Assembly: GCF_030936135.1 (NCBI RefSeq)
Contig: NC_082632.1
Span: 419,661 to 483,660, forward strand
Reading direction: 5' to 3'
DNA length: 64,000 bases
Source: Gavia stellata
Lineage: Eukaryota > Chordata > Aves > Gaviiformes > Gaviidae
The translations under genes were made by a program, and so were the position numbers. Shown here in pieces: positions 50,101 to 60,417 of this stretch (the stretch's first letter is position 1; each line of letters starts with the position of its first letter). The notes beneath the pieces were generated by a model. That model was given only the letters and a program-made list of their open reading frames with translations. It ran no database searches and was not told the DNA's origin.

Positions 50101-51722
50101 ATGCAATCTAAGATAATTATAAAAATATATAATGGTTTTGTAATTATCTATGACTATATTGCATATAGTAATAGATTATTAATACAGTTATAATCAAACA
50201 ATAATAATCACTAGGCGCAGAAATATATTTTTGCTTTGGGAGCCACGAAAGTCTTAGAAAGTCATAGCACAAAAAGGAAGAGAAATGTGCAAATAACTGT
50301 TTCTATCGCTTCTCTTTTCAGAGGAATACAAAGCAAAAATGCGTGAGTGTCCTTTTCCTCGCCTTCTGGAGCAGCAAAAGATGCGTGAGGTTTTGGGGGC
50401 ATTTTGCAATAGGTGAGATTTTTGTATTGGTAACCGCGGTGGGCCTCAGCGCCGCAGAAATTGCCCACGGAAGGTGAAAATACGGGTCATGGCTTTCTGG
50501 AGCGCCCACGCACCTTCCTCCCTCCACAAACTGGAGAAGCGATGCCCTCTAATTGTAGCAGAAATTCCTGGTATGACCTATTACAGCTTTTTTTTTTTTT
50601 TCTGTGCGGTGACTTCTGCCTGTTAGTTTAAAGCAGCTGTATTTTTTTTTTTCCTGAGGTTTAATCTAAATGGCAAGTCATGTTACAGACACAAGTATCA
50701 ATGAGGCCTCATTTCACAACAATTTGGGGGGGGGGAGCACTTTTTTAGGGGAAGGAGGGGAATAAAAAATTAGCATGAACTGGAGGCATCTTTGGAATAA
50801 AAAACCCCTCATTAAAACTACTTTTTTTTTCTTTTCTTTTAAGGAAAATGCATTGAAGAGCACAGTAAGTGCATTTTTCTCCCTTCTACAAATACCTGTT
50901 TGGCTTTTGGGTTTAAGTTTACGTCACTGTTAATAACTTATCTTTTATTGTACATTTTTAGGGAAAGAGGAAGAAAAAATGGGTAAGTAATTTAGAGAAA
51001 GATGAAGAAAAAATGGGTAAGTAATTTGGTACTCTGGTTTGCTGAAAGGTGTCACGTGTATGCGTAGGGAAAGTCGCACGAATTATCGAGCCTTGAACTA
51101 CGGAAAGACAAAACGCCCTATTAGATTTCCAAGAAGACACCGGTCCCTGGACAAAAGGCAGGTTAAATAAGTTTAATTCTCTTTCTCACCCTCTTCTTCC
51201 TCTTCCACAGCAAACGTGACGCTGGACCCAGAGACAGCCCACCCCCGCCTCATCCTCTCCAAGGATCAGAAGAGTGTGAGATGGGAATACATGCTGCAGG
51301 AGTCTCCTGACAGCCCCGAGCGGTTTGATGCCGATCCTTGCGTGCTGGGTTGCGAAGCCTTCACCTCCGGGAGACACTACTGGGTGGTGGATCTGGCAGA
51401 GGGACAGTACTGCGCCGTTGGGGTCAGCAAAGAGTCTCTGCAGAGGAAGGGACCCATCAACTTTAATCCCGAGGAAGGGATCTGGGCAGTGCAGCAATGG
51501 GGATTTAAGAACCGCGCCCTCACCTCCCCTCCAACCCTCCTTAACCTGCCGCGGGTCCCCAGAAAGATCCGCATCTCTCTAGACTACGAATGGGGAGAGG
51601 TGGCGTTTTTTGACGTCGAGAACAAAATACCGATCTTCACTTTTCCTCCGGCTTCCTTCGCTGGGGAGCGGATCCGGCCGTGGTTCTGGGTGGAGTTGGG
51701 CTCGCTCTCTCTGGTCCGATGA
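35155..51722 (+). CDS. BTNL-D: butyrophilin-like coiled-coil protein, 45 heptad micro-exons plus B30.2
   Basis: A string of 21-bp exons, all AG/GT bounded and in phase 1, ends in a B30.2 exon at 51211-51722. Exon starts: 35198, 37484, 37775, 37883, 38017, 38392, 38878, 39140, 39727, 40019, 40484, 40797, 41130, 41351, 41497, 41922, 42649, 42763, 43015, 43416, 43591, 43709, 43847, 44201, 44709, 45367, 45596, 46117, 46407, 46712, 47064, 47355, 47485, 47841, 48123, 48406, 48685, 49122, 49434, 49570, 49731, 49863, 50322, 50844, 50962. Each adds one heptad (EERDRKI, GKLTAEL, GELTAEI), giving about 315 residues of charged helix, most likely a coiled coil. The B30.2 exon reads ANVTLDPETAHPRLILSKD to LSLVR. 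Such tails are known from BG and butyrophilin genes, which carry Ig domains; none is visible here. An ATG at 35155 with a hydrophobic lead into the 35198 heptad gives 499 codons in frame; this start is a guess. Confidence 0.8.
35512..35532 (+). pseudogene. Relic heptad exon without a donor
   Basis: TTTATTTTAG precedes 21 bases reading GQRKPEI in the array's phase, a good match to GTRNAEI at 38878. The next bases are ATGCCG, so the GT donor is lost. Confidence 0.5.
36074..36094 (+). pseudogene. Relic heptad exon without an acceptor
   Basis: Twenty-one bases reading GKSAAGL are followed by a perfect donor (GTAAGTC). The acceptor position is ACG instead of AAG. It resembles GKLTAEL. Confidence 0.45.
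36361..36384 (+). other. Possible 24-bp heptad-type exon
   Basis: A strong acceptor (TTTTTTTTCCTTTCAG) precedes 24 bases reading GKYCTEMI in the array phase. The following GTGCCG is a weak donor. It may be a used, an alternative or a dead exon. Confidence 0.35.
38680..38700 (+). pseudogene. Relic heptad exon without a donor, between heptads 5 and 6
   Basis: TTTCTTCATTCCAG precedes 21 bases reading ASKSAEV in phase. The donor position is AATGG, not GT. Confidence 0.45.
42170..42560. repeat. AT-rich low-complexity stretch inside the array
   Basis: Runs of TATA, TTTTAT and TTGGGG-type words separate heptads 15 and 16 and account for the largest intron of the array's middle part. No coding signal is visible. 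Confidence 0.75.
44535..44555 (+). pseudogene. Possible relic heptad exon with a GC in place of the GT donor
   Basis: GGTTTTCACCGCAG precedes 21 bases reading (D/N)INLAEA in phase, followed by GCTGCA. A GC donor needs a strong consensus around it, which is absent. Confidence 0.3.
50962..51016 (+). repeat. Fresh 34-bp duplication of a heptad exon and its donor
   Basis: The last heptad exon (50962-50982, GKEEEKM) is followed by 13 bases, GTAAGTAATTTAG, then a second 21-bp copy (50996-51016, EKDEEKM) with its own GTAAGTAATTT. Thirteen bases are too short to be an intron, and reading through meets TAA. The copies can only be used one at a time. Confidence 0.85.
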
Positions 51723-54700
51723 CCCTTGCGTTCCTCCTTGTGCAGAGAGCTCAGCGCCGGCGGTGAGCGGGTGGCCTGAGGGGCAGGAGGAGTGGTGGAA
51801 GCACCTTACTCCATCCAGACACCGACAGCTAGGTGGTTAAGAGCAGCAGGATAGAGACCAGGATAGAAATGCTCTTGGGAAGAGCAGCGTCAAACCTCAG
51901 TTTCCCCCATTCCCAGTCGAGTGCTCCAACTGTCATCGTGCAAAGGAAAGGCAGCCCATCCTGCATGTCCTCAACATAAGGTGGCAGAAGGTCTGGCCAG
52001 CCTCAGCCCTTGGCCCAATGTCTCATAGTTGTAGTTCCAGCACACAGGAACACCAAGTGACCCGCAGAGAGATGTAGGCTCCTCCTTCAGTTGATGGAAA
52101 GAGGTGGGCAGCAGGGTAAGTCACTGTTCACACTGCCTGCATCACCCGAGTGGGAGTCCGGGCTCCCACCAGCATTTTCTTCTCGTTGGTTGGTGGTTGA
52201 CGTGTAGATTTCAACCGTTTGAGCCGCTTTTATAGTAGGCAGAGGGAAATAAGCACTTCTGGTGGGCAACTCATCTCATCTAGACATAGACATCGAAACA
52301 GGACAGGCAAATCGTGCTTTCCGTGTGCTTATCTCTCTTGGTCAACTGTTGAAGGACTCTCTTCATCAACTGTTGAAGACGTCTACACTTGGAAGAGATT
52401 AAACAACTCGCCTTTGCCCAACCTGCATACAAATTCAGGCTCTTGGCCCTTGGCCAGAGAAAGGACGTGGCAAACCCTCCGCGCTCATCCTCAGAGCTCC
52501 AAGGCACCTGGTCAAGGCTGTCAGCTTCATGCACCAACACCTCCACGGGTTTCTTCCCCAAATGCTCCGGCCACTGTGCTGCTGGTCAAGGCATTGCTGC
52601 TGTAATCCTTTATACCAGAGCTGGACGCAGCCATGTCCTCCGGCAGGACTAAATTTGACTCTAAACCTGGCCTGGGCAGATGATCTTATTCCAGCTGGGT
52701 TAGCCAGAGCCCGTGAGTTTAGCTCAGCCTTTGGGAGAAGAGAGAAGCTGGGATTCAAGACCAAGCTGGCATGATGCCCTCAGGTGAAAATCGGGGTGCC
52801 AAACATCCAGACCACATGGATGAACGCTTTGAAGAGGCTCAGCCAGCATGGAGCTCTGCATCGTGTTGCCATAAAGCTTCCAGTAAGGTACTGGGAGCTC
52901 TAAAAATAGATTCATGGAGGGGGTCAAGCCAGTGCTTGAGATCAGCATGGGGCCAGCCGTCCGTGAAGGCAGGCGATTAGGGACGCCACCGAAGCTGCTA
53001 GAGGGGATGGACACCATGGTCTTCACCTTTCACGACATCTCACTGCACTTTGGTAGCACTGATGAATTCCTCGTTAATCCCTGCTTGTTCTTAGCCACCT
53101 GTAAAGCCATAAATCTTGTCTCTTGTCCCACCATGGGATGGCCAACTGGTAGTTCCCGTCTGACAATAAACCACTTGAGACTCTCCAGAGCATTTGGTTT
53201 CTTTTCCCAGCCAGTTCGACGTAGAGCCCCCCTGGCCCTCTCAGGTGATGCCTGCAGCCCCTACGCTCTCCCCTCGCAGCATCTTGCTCCGCTTACCCCC
53301 CTAAACATGGGGGGCATTTGAGGTGGATCCCACTGTGTGATCCCGTTAGGGAGGGATGCTCTCATCTCCCACCCACGAGCAACGGCTGGAGCGTCTCAGG
53401 GGCTCAGTCCTGCGGTCTTGAGTTTTTCTTTCGGCAGTTCATCAGGCCAGAAACCTTCGTTATTGCCCTTGCAACCCACATTGTGGTGGCACCGGGGCAG
53501 GGTAGGCAGGAGAAGACCCAAACAGGGGGAAGAGGGAGGGGAGGGACAGACTATTCGTGTCTGAGGGCTTCAAGATGCTCGTGTGTTGGCTAAGGAAGTA
53601 CGCTTGCTGTAGCAGCTCAAAATACCATTCCTTCGACAGAAGGAAATTTCGCAGACAGAAGCAGACAGAAATTTGGGGGGAAATAGATAATAATATGCAA
53701 TAATTAAAAAAAAAATCCTCTTTTCTGAGTAACTATCAATATGGGAAACACCACAGAGGAGAAACTGCCCTTCCTCCGCCCTGGAAATCACCACGAGCGA
53801 CTTTGAAGCGCGAGTTTATAAAGCTGCGTTTGCTATAATTAAAACATTGCAATCCGGAAGGTGTTCCTGTGCTGCTTGTAACCCATGAAGGAGGCTGGAC
53901 ACAAGAGCTGGGCAGCTTTTTCGTCTTTATTTAAAGCAGCTGGATGACCACTGTACTTATTTTTTGCCCTGGTGACGGCCAAGGCGGGTGGTGAGCCCGC
54001 AGGAGGTGGCTGTGCTTGGATGGTCGCTGCCTTGCATGGTGGCAGATGCCCCATCTTGCCCAACGGCCAAAGATCTTTTATCCTACAGCTGAAAATGATG
54101 AGGTATTTCCAATCCAAGCTTTATCTTGGTTTGAAAAATCCAAGTTGGGGACGCTGATCCGCAGATGGACGTAACTGAGCTTCTCCTTGGCAGGGAGTCA
54201 TCGGGCAGCGCATTCCTCTCCGTGTTTCCTTAAATAGGGCTGATACTTTCCCTCTGTCCTCCATGTGATCTGACTCCGAGCCTTGTGGCTGGAGAAGAGC
54301 CCCGTGGACTAAATCACCCCACGCTTAAAAAAAAAAATTCTTCAAAGACCTTGTTCTGCTGCCTAACGGGTAAGTGTCTCTTTTTGGGATGGTTGGGGAT
54401 GTCCCGGCAAGGGGAACCGGCAGCGTCCCAGCCACCCTGGCACCGCTGAGATGTTTTTCCAAGTGTAAAGATGAAGGGCTGTTAAATTTGGGGTTGCTGT
54501 GGTCTGTCCGTACAGTGCGAGCTGTCAAGGCGAGGGGGTCATGTTGCTGAGCCTGTTTCGGGCACCCTTTCAGGCTCTGCATTGGCTGCGTAGATAAATG
54601 AAAATTGGTTCCAAGTAAAAGGAAAGCAGCAAGAAGACATAAAAACTGCTTTCCACCACGGTTTCTGAGCACGCGTGTACCATCGGAGGGTTTCTGCATT

Positions 54701-55136
54701 GGCAAGTGCACCCCAAGGCTTCGGGCCATGCTTTGAAGGGTGGGGAGCGGACACGGGGGGACACCAGGTCGTGTACCAGCAAGGGAGGTTAGATCCTGAG
54801 CTTTGGGGACGAAATGACAGCTCCCACCAGGAGGGAAGAAGGTTGGCTCCTTCTCCTCTGGCTGTCCCAGGAGTGGAGACGCCAACCTGAGATGTCAATG
54901 CCCATGGTGCAGGCTTGCACGTAGGCGAGAGAAACCTCAATGCCCGAGAGCTGGACGTTAAAGTCCAAGCCTTGCTAGAAGGCAATTCATCCCTTCCTAA
55001 AATTAACGTCTAAAAGAGATTAAAGCTTCCCTCTGCTGCTCCTCCTTCCTCTACCCATGCTGAGACCTTTTATTTGTTCACTCCGCTGCAGGCAGCAAGG
55101 CGACGAGGAAGAAGAGAGGCTGGAGAAGCTGCTGCC
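51723..55136. other. Spacer between BTNL-D and TRIM-E
   Basis: I recognise no gene. An AATAAA at 53165-53170 on the plus strand could end a long 3' UTR of BTNL-D. Open frames in both directions are short and unlike known domains. Confidence 0.5.
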
Positions 55137-58136
55137 ATGGCCTCCGGTTCATCTAGAGCAAGGGAAGGAGGAGAAGGAAGCTCCCACCATACTGTCCTGC
55201 AGCATTGGCCGGATCCTGGGTACCTGGGCTGTGACTCTACCAGCTGCGGAGTCAGCACAGCCCGATCCTGGCCGGAGCGAGGAAGGCTTGGAGATGCCGA
55301 GGCAGTCAGCCACCGAAGCCGGCTCAGGAAAGGGAATTTCCAGCCAAAACTGCATTTGGAGCATTTGGAGGAGAAGCTGAAGCTCCTGGGTCTGGAAGGA
55401 GGCAGGGAGGAGAAGGAGCATCTCTGCTCCTGGCGCAAGAAGACGGTCACCTTCAAGGGTGGTGCAAAAGCATCTGCCTCCAGCCGTGATGGACCAAGGG
55501 CTCGCGGAGGTCCCACGACAGCCTACATAGAGGAATCTGCCCAAGAGGACAAAGTCAGGTCCATGACCAAGTTTGGGTTATTCCTTTTCTGAAATTCTTC
55601 TGACCACCTTAAGGGATGCTGTAGTTTCTTTGAGCTTCTCGGGAGCACAGGCTTCGAGCCACCTGGAAGTTCTCTAAAATTGTTTTTTCCACCAAGAAAA
55701 TAAATAAATGGAAATAACTGGGGAGAGCTAGGAAAAAAAAAAAAAAAACCAAAACAAAACCAGACAACTCTTTTAGTTGGGCTAAAAAGATGAAAATAGT
55801 ACTTTTCAGACTAAACCCTTTGCCCCAAATCAGTCAACAGGTATTTTCCAATTTGGTTTATGTGAGAATGAAACGGGCTCCTCTGTTGTCCTCCCATGTC
55901 TTCTCCATCCTCATGCCCACGCTGCGGTATTTTTTTTTTTTTCCCAAGTGGTGGGGGGAGTGTTTCCAAGCATCCCATCCCTTCCCCACTCCCCCCTAGA
56001 TACCCTCACAAACCATTTTTCTTCTTCCAGGAGCAAATACACAGTGACCTGGAGAAGCTCGAGAAACAAAGGGAAGAGATTTTGGAATTGAAAATAAGTG
56101 GAGAGAGGCGATGCCAGGACTTTTTGGTAAGTAGCTGTTGCCATCACCCAGAAAAAACAGAGGTGTTGGACCAGTATGGTCCATGGTGTTGTCTTTCCGT
56201 GTCCTGCAGACGCAGACGGAAGTCGAGAGGCAGAAGATTGTGTCCGAATTTCGGCAGCTGCGCCGGTTTCTGAAGGACCAGGAGCTCGTCCTCCTGGCCC
56301 GGCTGGGAGAGCTGGACAGAGAGATGATGAGGAGGCAGGAGGAAGAGGAGACCAAGATGTCAGGGGAGATTTCACTCCTCGATGTCCTGATCTGCGAGAT
56401 GGAGAAGATGCTTGAGCAACCTGCGAGGACATTCCTGCAGGTCGGATGCTCTACCGGGCAAGACGGAAGAGGGTCCAGCGTCACCGTGGCTGGAGTCTTC
56501 CCCCAATTTTGGGATGGGAGGCTGAGACTTTTTCCTCTCTTTCTATTCCAGGATGCCCGAAGCACTCTGGACAGGTACGTGCTCTTCCATCACCCACGTC
56601 TCAATGGTGGGGGAAGGCTGACAGGCAGCATCCCCGTGGTTTCTGGAACAGAGGTGGAAATTTTGGCAGTTCAGGCAGGGCTTGAAGTGAGGCTTGGGGA
56701 GGTGTGGAGACAAGAAGGTGCCCCTGAACCCCAATGTGGGGATGCCATGAGAGAAAGCACCCCAAGACCGGAGGTCCTCTTGGCCATCAGGGCAACAGGG
56801 ACCCAAGTGTCCTCCTGTACAGAGCTGGTTGGCATCTCTGAGCTTGGGACAGAGGGACACTTTGGGGACAGCCAGCTCACCCACCATCCCCAAGTCACCC
56901 AGGGTGCAGGGGGAGGAGGGATGGTCCCAGCGTCTCATGGCATCACGACGAGTCCCGTATCTAAGGGGAAAGGTTTGCATCCAGGTGGGAGATGGGCAGC
57001 GCTCGGAGGGTGATGGAGACCTTCTCAGACCTGGAGCAGAGGCTCCGTGTCATTTCTCGACAAAATGATGTCCTCAGAGAGACGCTGGGAAGATTTCAAG
57101 GTACCGTGGAGCGTGACTGGGTCGAGGAGGGGGTATTTTCTTTGCTTGGGGTGGGGGCAGCTCTGTCTGCTGCTGTTTTTCCTGTTTTCCCAGGAAAAAC
57201 ACGACAGCAGCAAGAGTGAGCAGAATTACCAGCTGGAGAGTGTGATGTCCAACCCTTCTTCTTCATCCCCTAGACATTTTGCCATCTGAGCTGGAGAAAG
57301 AGCAAGGACCATCTCTAGGAGGAGATGGAAAAGGTGAGGCTCTTTTGGAAGAGCAGCCACGAGGGAGGGCTCCGGCAAAGTGGTTTTTAGCTAAAATGGT
57401 GCTTAAAATGGCTGGGAAATGAGGGGTTGAGCTCGCTTTGGGGTTCCTGAAGATACAAAGGAGCTCTGCCCAGTCCTCCAGCATGAGGCAAGGCTTTCCC
57501 AAGCAGGAAGACGTGGAGATGTCTCCGCTCCCGTGATGCTGGGGCTTGTCCCAGCTGGAGCAGGGCTTTTTTGGAGGGTCATGTCCTCCTCCAACACCCA
57601 TTTCTTCTCCATCCCGGGCAGCATTCGTGACTCTGGACCCTGACACTGCCAACACCCGGCTCATCCTGTCCCGGGACCGGCGGGGGGTGAGATGGACGGA
57701 TGTGGGGCAGGATCTGCCCGCCACCCCCCAGCGATTCGATGCCTCCTGCTGCGTGCTGGGCTGCCGAGGCTTCACCGTGGGGAGACATTGCTGGGAGGTG
57801 GAGGTGGCCGGAGGCAGGACCTGGGCGCTGGGGGTGGCCCGATGCTCCGTGCCCAGGAAGGGCTGGCTTGAGTTTCAACCGGAGAAGGGGATCTGGGCGA
57901 TGGGGCGGTGCGGGAATCAGTACCGCGCCTTCGCTTCCCCCATCACCACCTTCCCCGCCACTGGGGAAACTGGGAGGGTGCGGGTGGCTCTGGACTATGG
58001 AGGGGGGCAAGTGGCATTTTACCTCGCCGAGCGTGAGCCCCCCATCTTTACGTTCCAAAAAGCCTTGTTCGGTGGGGAGAGTATCTTCCCTTTCTTCTGG
58101 GTGGGGAGAGGCTCCCACCTCCGCCTCTGCCCATGA
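55137..58136 (+). CDS. TRIM-E: TRIM-derived coiled-coil/B30.2 protein with degenerate RING and B-box
   Basis: Seven plus-strand exons: 55137-55553, 56031-56126, 56210-56440, 56552-56574, 56985-57100, 57274-57333 and 57622-58136. They total 1458 bp (485 residues plus stop) with all phases compatible. Exon 1 has the same length (417 bp) as in TRIM-B and still aligns: WPDP at the RING DP, GNFQPKLHLEHLEE at the linker and IEESAQEDK at the end. Of six RING ligands checked only C32 and C37 remain (H17, V20, S34 and S40 replace the others). The CPQC pair is gone and the B-box keeps only LC. The B30.2 domain is normal ([35 protein letters not shown]). It cannot be a RING ligase as it stands; it may be a scaffold or decoy, or a gene in decay. 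The exon 1 donor (GTCAGG) is weak. The start has a good context (GCTGCCATGG). Confidence 0.75.
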
Positions 58137-60417
58137 GCTTTCCCTGCTCTCACCAACTCCAGCTTCGGGGTGTGTTTTTCCGCTCGTTGTGCACCTTTTT
58201 CCTTTTTTATGATGTTGCAAGAGAATCTCTTCTAGGAGAATTTGCTCAAAAAAAAAAAAAAAAAAAAATTTGGAATTTTCTATCCTTGTTTAATGTTGTC
58301 TGGCAGCTCCTGGGGCTGTGGGAAGGGCCAAGCCCTGGGATGGCTCCAGGCAGGGACTGGGATCATGTCCCCCTTTTTTCCCTAAGGAAAAGCGGGACTT
58401 TCCTCTCACCAGGAAGGATGGAGCAGAATATGCTGTGGCCCCTGCAAGAGAGCAAAGGGACCTGGGGTGGAAACGCAGGGAGTTTGCATGCCCCACCGTC
58501 GCCTCCGTCCTTAGAGCAAGCCACGGCGTGCAGCAAGAAAAGGGGTGCAGGTACTTGCCCCCCAGCCGTGGGGACCCGGAGGGCTGCAGGCAGGTCCGGA
58601 GCAGCTACAGGGTGACAGTGTCTTTCTCCCAGCCCCATCTGGCCGCGGCGTCACAGCCCTCAGAGTGGCTCTGGGAGCCTTTCACCGGGGCGCAGCTGCC
58701 GTTGGTGGCAGAGCCCAAGTTGGGGAACGTGCAAGAGGGGAGAGAAGGTCTCTGTCATTTGGGTGGAGGACAGAAAAAGCTCCTGGAGACCCCCAGGAGC
58801 AGGACCCAGACTGGCTTTTGGGAAGGCAGTGGCTTGGGGACAAACCCAAGGGATGCACTGGACTCGGTGTCCAGCACAGAGCCGTCCAGCTACATCCAGG
58901 TGACCTTGTCCGGCGCACTGTGAGCCCAATCCAGACGTTGTGAAGGCACTGGGCACAAGCTGCGGAGCTGCCAATGGTGCCGAGGATGGGACCTAGCGCT
59001 GTGTCTGGAGTTGGGAAGAGACCTCTTCCCAGGTCCGAGCAGCTGGACCTTTGCTTTGGCTTTGCTTCTTGCGCCGTAGGAGACCTGGCACGTTGTCTGG
59101 AAGCATCAGGGCTTCTCGGACAAAGACGGGTCGGTGCGGAGACGCTGCCTTGAGGCTGAAGCTCGGTCTTCCTCTGCCAAGCTGTTTGACGGGAGACCTG
59201 GGGTCATTTGGCATCGGCGCTCTCCGGTTCCTGCGCAAGTTGGGGTGGTTTTGGTGGTGTGAGGAGCGTGTGCCGTGCCCGGTACCACAGCCCCTTCGGG
59301 ACCTGTGATGTGTCTGGTATCGGAGCGTAGAAAGAATTTCCCAACCTGGGGCTATTTTAAATCAATATTTAGCAATAACAAGTGTTGCTGCTGCTCCAGG
59401 GTTTGGTTTTGAACCGGGGGCAGGATGCTGCTGGGGCCAGGGTTGCCCCGGGGCTGTGTATAGGACCACCCTGCTGCTCCTACCCAGGTGGGGATGGGAC
59501 CCCCTCTGCTCCTCCTGGACCACCCCCCCCCGGGGCTGGGTACGTGCTCGTTAAAACACCTCGGGGTAGAGACGGGCTTCCCCCGGTCCCCCTCCCCAGG
59601 TTTGGCTGTGGAGCTGCGTATAGCCCCTCCAGCACCCCTGGTACCCATACCCTGCTATGGGTACAGCCCCTCGGCCCCCTGAACCCCTTCTACTGGGTAC
59701 GGATGAGGATGGGACGTTGGGGACACGTCCTCCCCAGGGCTCTGAGGTCCACAAGGTGACAGGGCAAAGGGACAGGGCACAGCTGGGACGTCCCGTCATT
59801 TGAAGCCCCCCACCCCATCTTGTCCCCTTCTCCCCGGCTCCACGCCAGCTCCCAGCCGTTGCAGGGACACTGCTGGGTCCCTCCCGGACGTCCAAAAATC
59901 ACGGCGAAGCTCGAAGCTTAAGCCGTTGGCGCGCAAATGCACATCATCTTCCTTCCATCCGTCCTTCTTTTTCCTTTTTTTTTTTTTCTTTTTCACGGTG
60001 TAGGGTGTGATGCCTGACGTCAATCCAAAGCCCATAAAGCCGCACCCTGAACCTGGGCAAAGGTTAGAGGAGTCGATACAGCTTCGCGGCTCGTAGCCAT
60101 CCGGTCAGTGACTTTCCTTTCCGCAGGGGATTTAGAGTATTTATTTAATTTAGAGTCTTGTAAGGGGTTGAACTGGTGAGGGGGAGTGGGGCAGCGCTGG
60201 GGGCTGTGCCAAGGAGCTGCGCATGGTCCCGTCCTGCCCTTGAGCAACAGTTTCTTCCAACCTCAGGCTGCTCGTGCAGGTGGTTTGGTGGGATTTCCGG
60301 ATCCTCTTTCCGGGGCAGGAGCAGTCCTTCTTCCCCATCGCCTCTGCGGGGCTGCCACCCCCCATTGCCTTCCCTCTGCCTCCCTTCCCACCCTCTTCTC
60401 CAGCTCCGGACACGCAG
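58137..60417. other. Spacer between TRIM-E and BTN-F
   Basis: No coding exon recognised; it includes a run of about 20 A near 58250. It contains one copy of a duplicated segment (58934-59317) whose twin lies inside BTN-F. Confidence 0.55.
58934..59317. repeat. Duplicated segment, copy 1 (twin in BTN-F intron 2)
   Basis: About 380 bp closely matching 61548-61945, in the same orientation, from GACGTTGTGAAGGCA to about TGTGTCTGG, with a few small insertions and substitutions. The twin is intronic, so this copy marks an earlier duplication of a butyrophilin gene whose Ig exons are not visible here. Confidence 0.9.

Larger units (their letters stand above)
37484..50982 (+). repeat. Array of 44 tandem heptad exons
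   Basis: Exons of one length (21 bp; one may be 24 bp) are separated by introns of about 85 to 700 bp. Two classes tend to alternate: one like xERDxKI ending in A or C before the donor, and one like GKLTAEL ending in G. A pair encodes 14 residues. The array must have grown by tandem duplication of exon-intron units, but the introns have diverged widely, so most copies are old and the exons have been held by selection. The most regular words are at 40019-42669 and 49122-49883. Confidence 0.85.

Noticed and set aside
58318-58923. 201-codon plus-strand frame after TRIM-E
   Set aside because: It has no recognisable domain, begins in a likely 3' UTR and overlaps open frames on the other strand.
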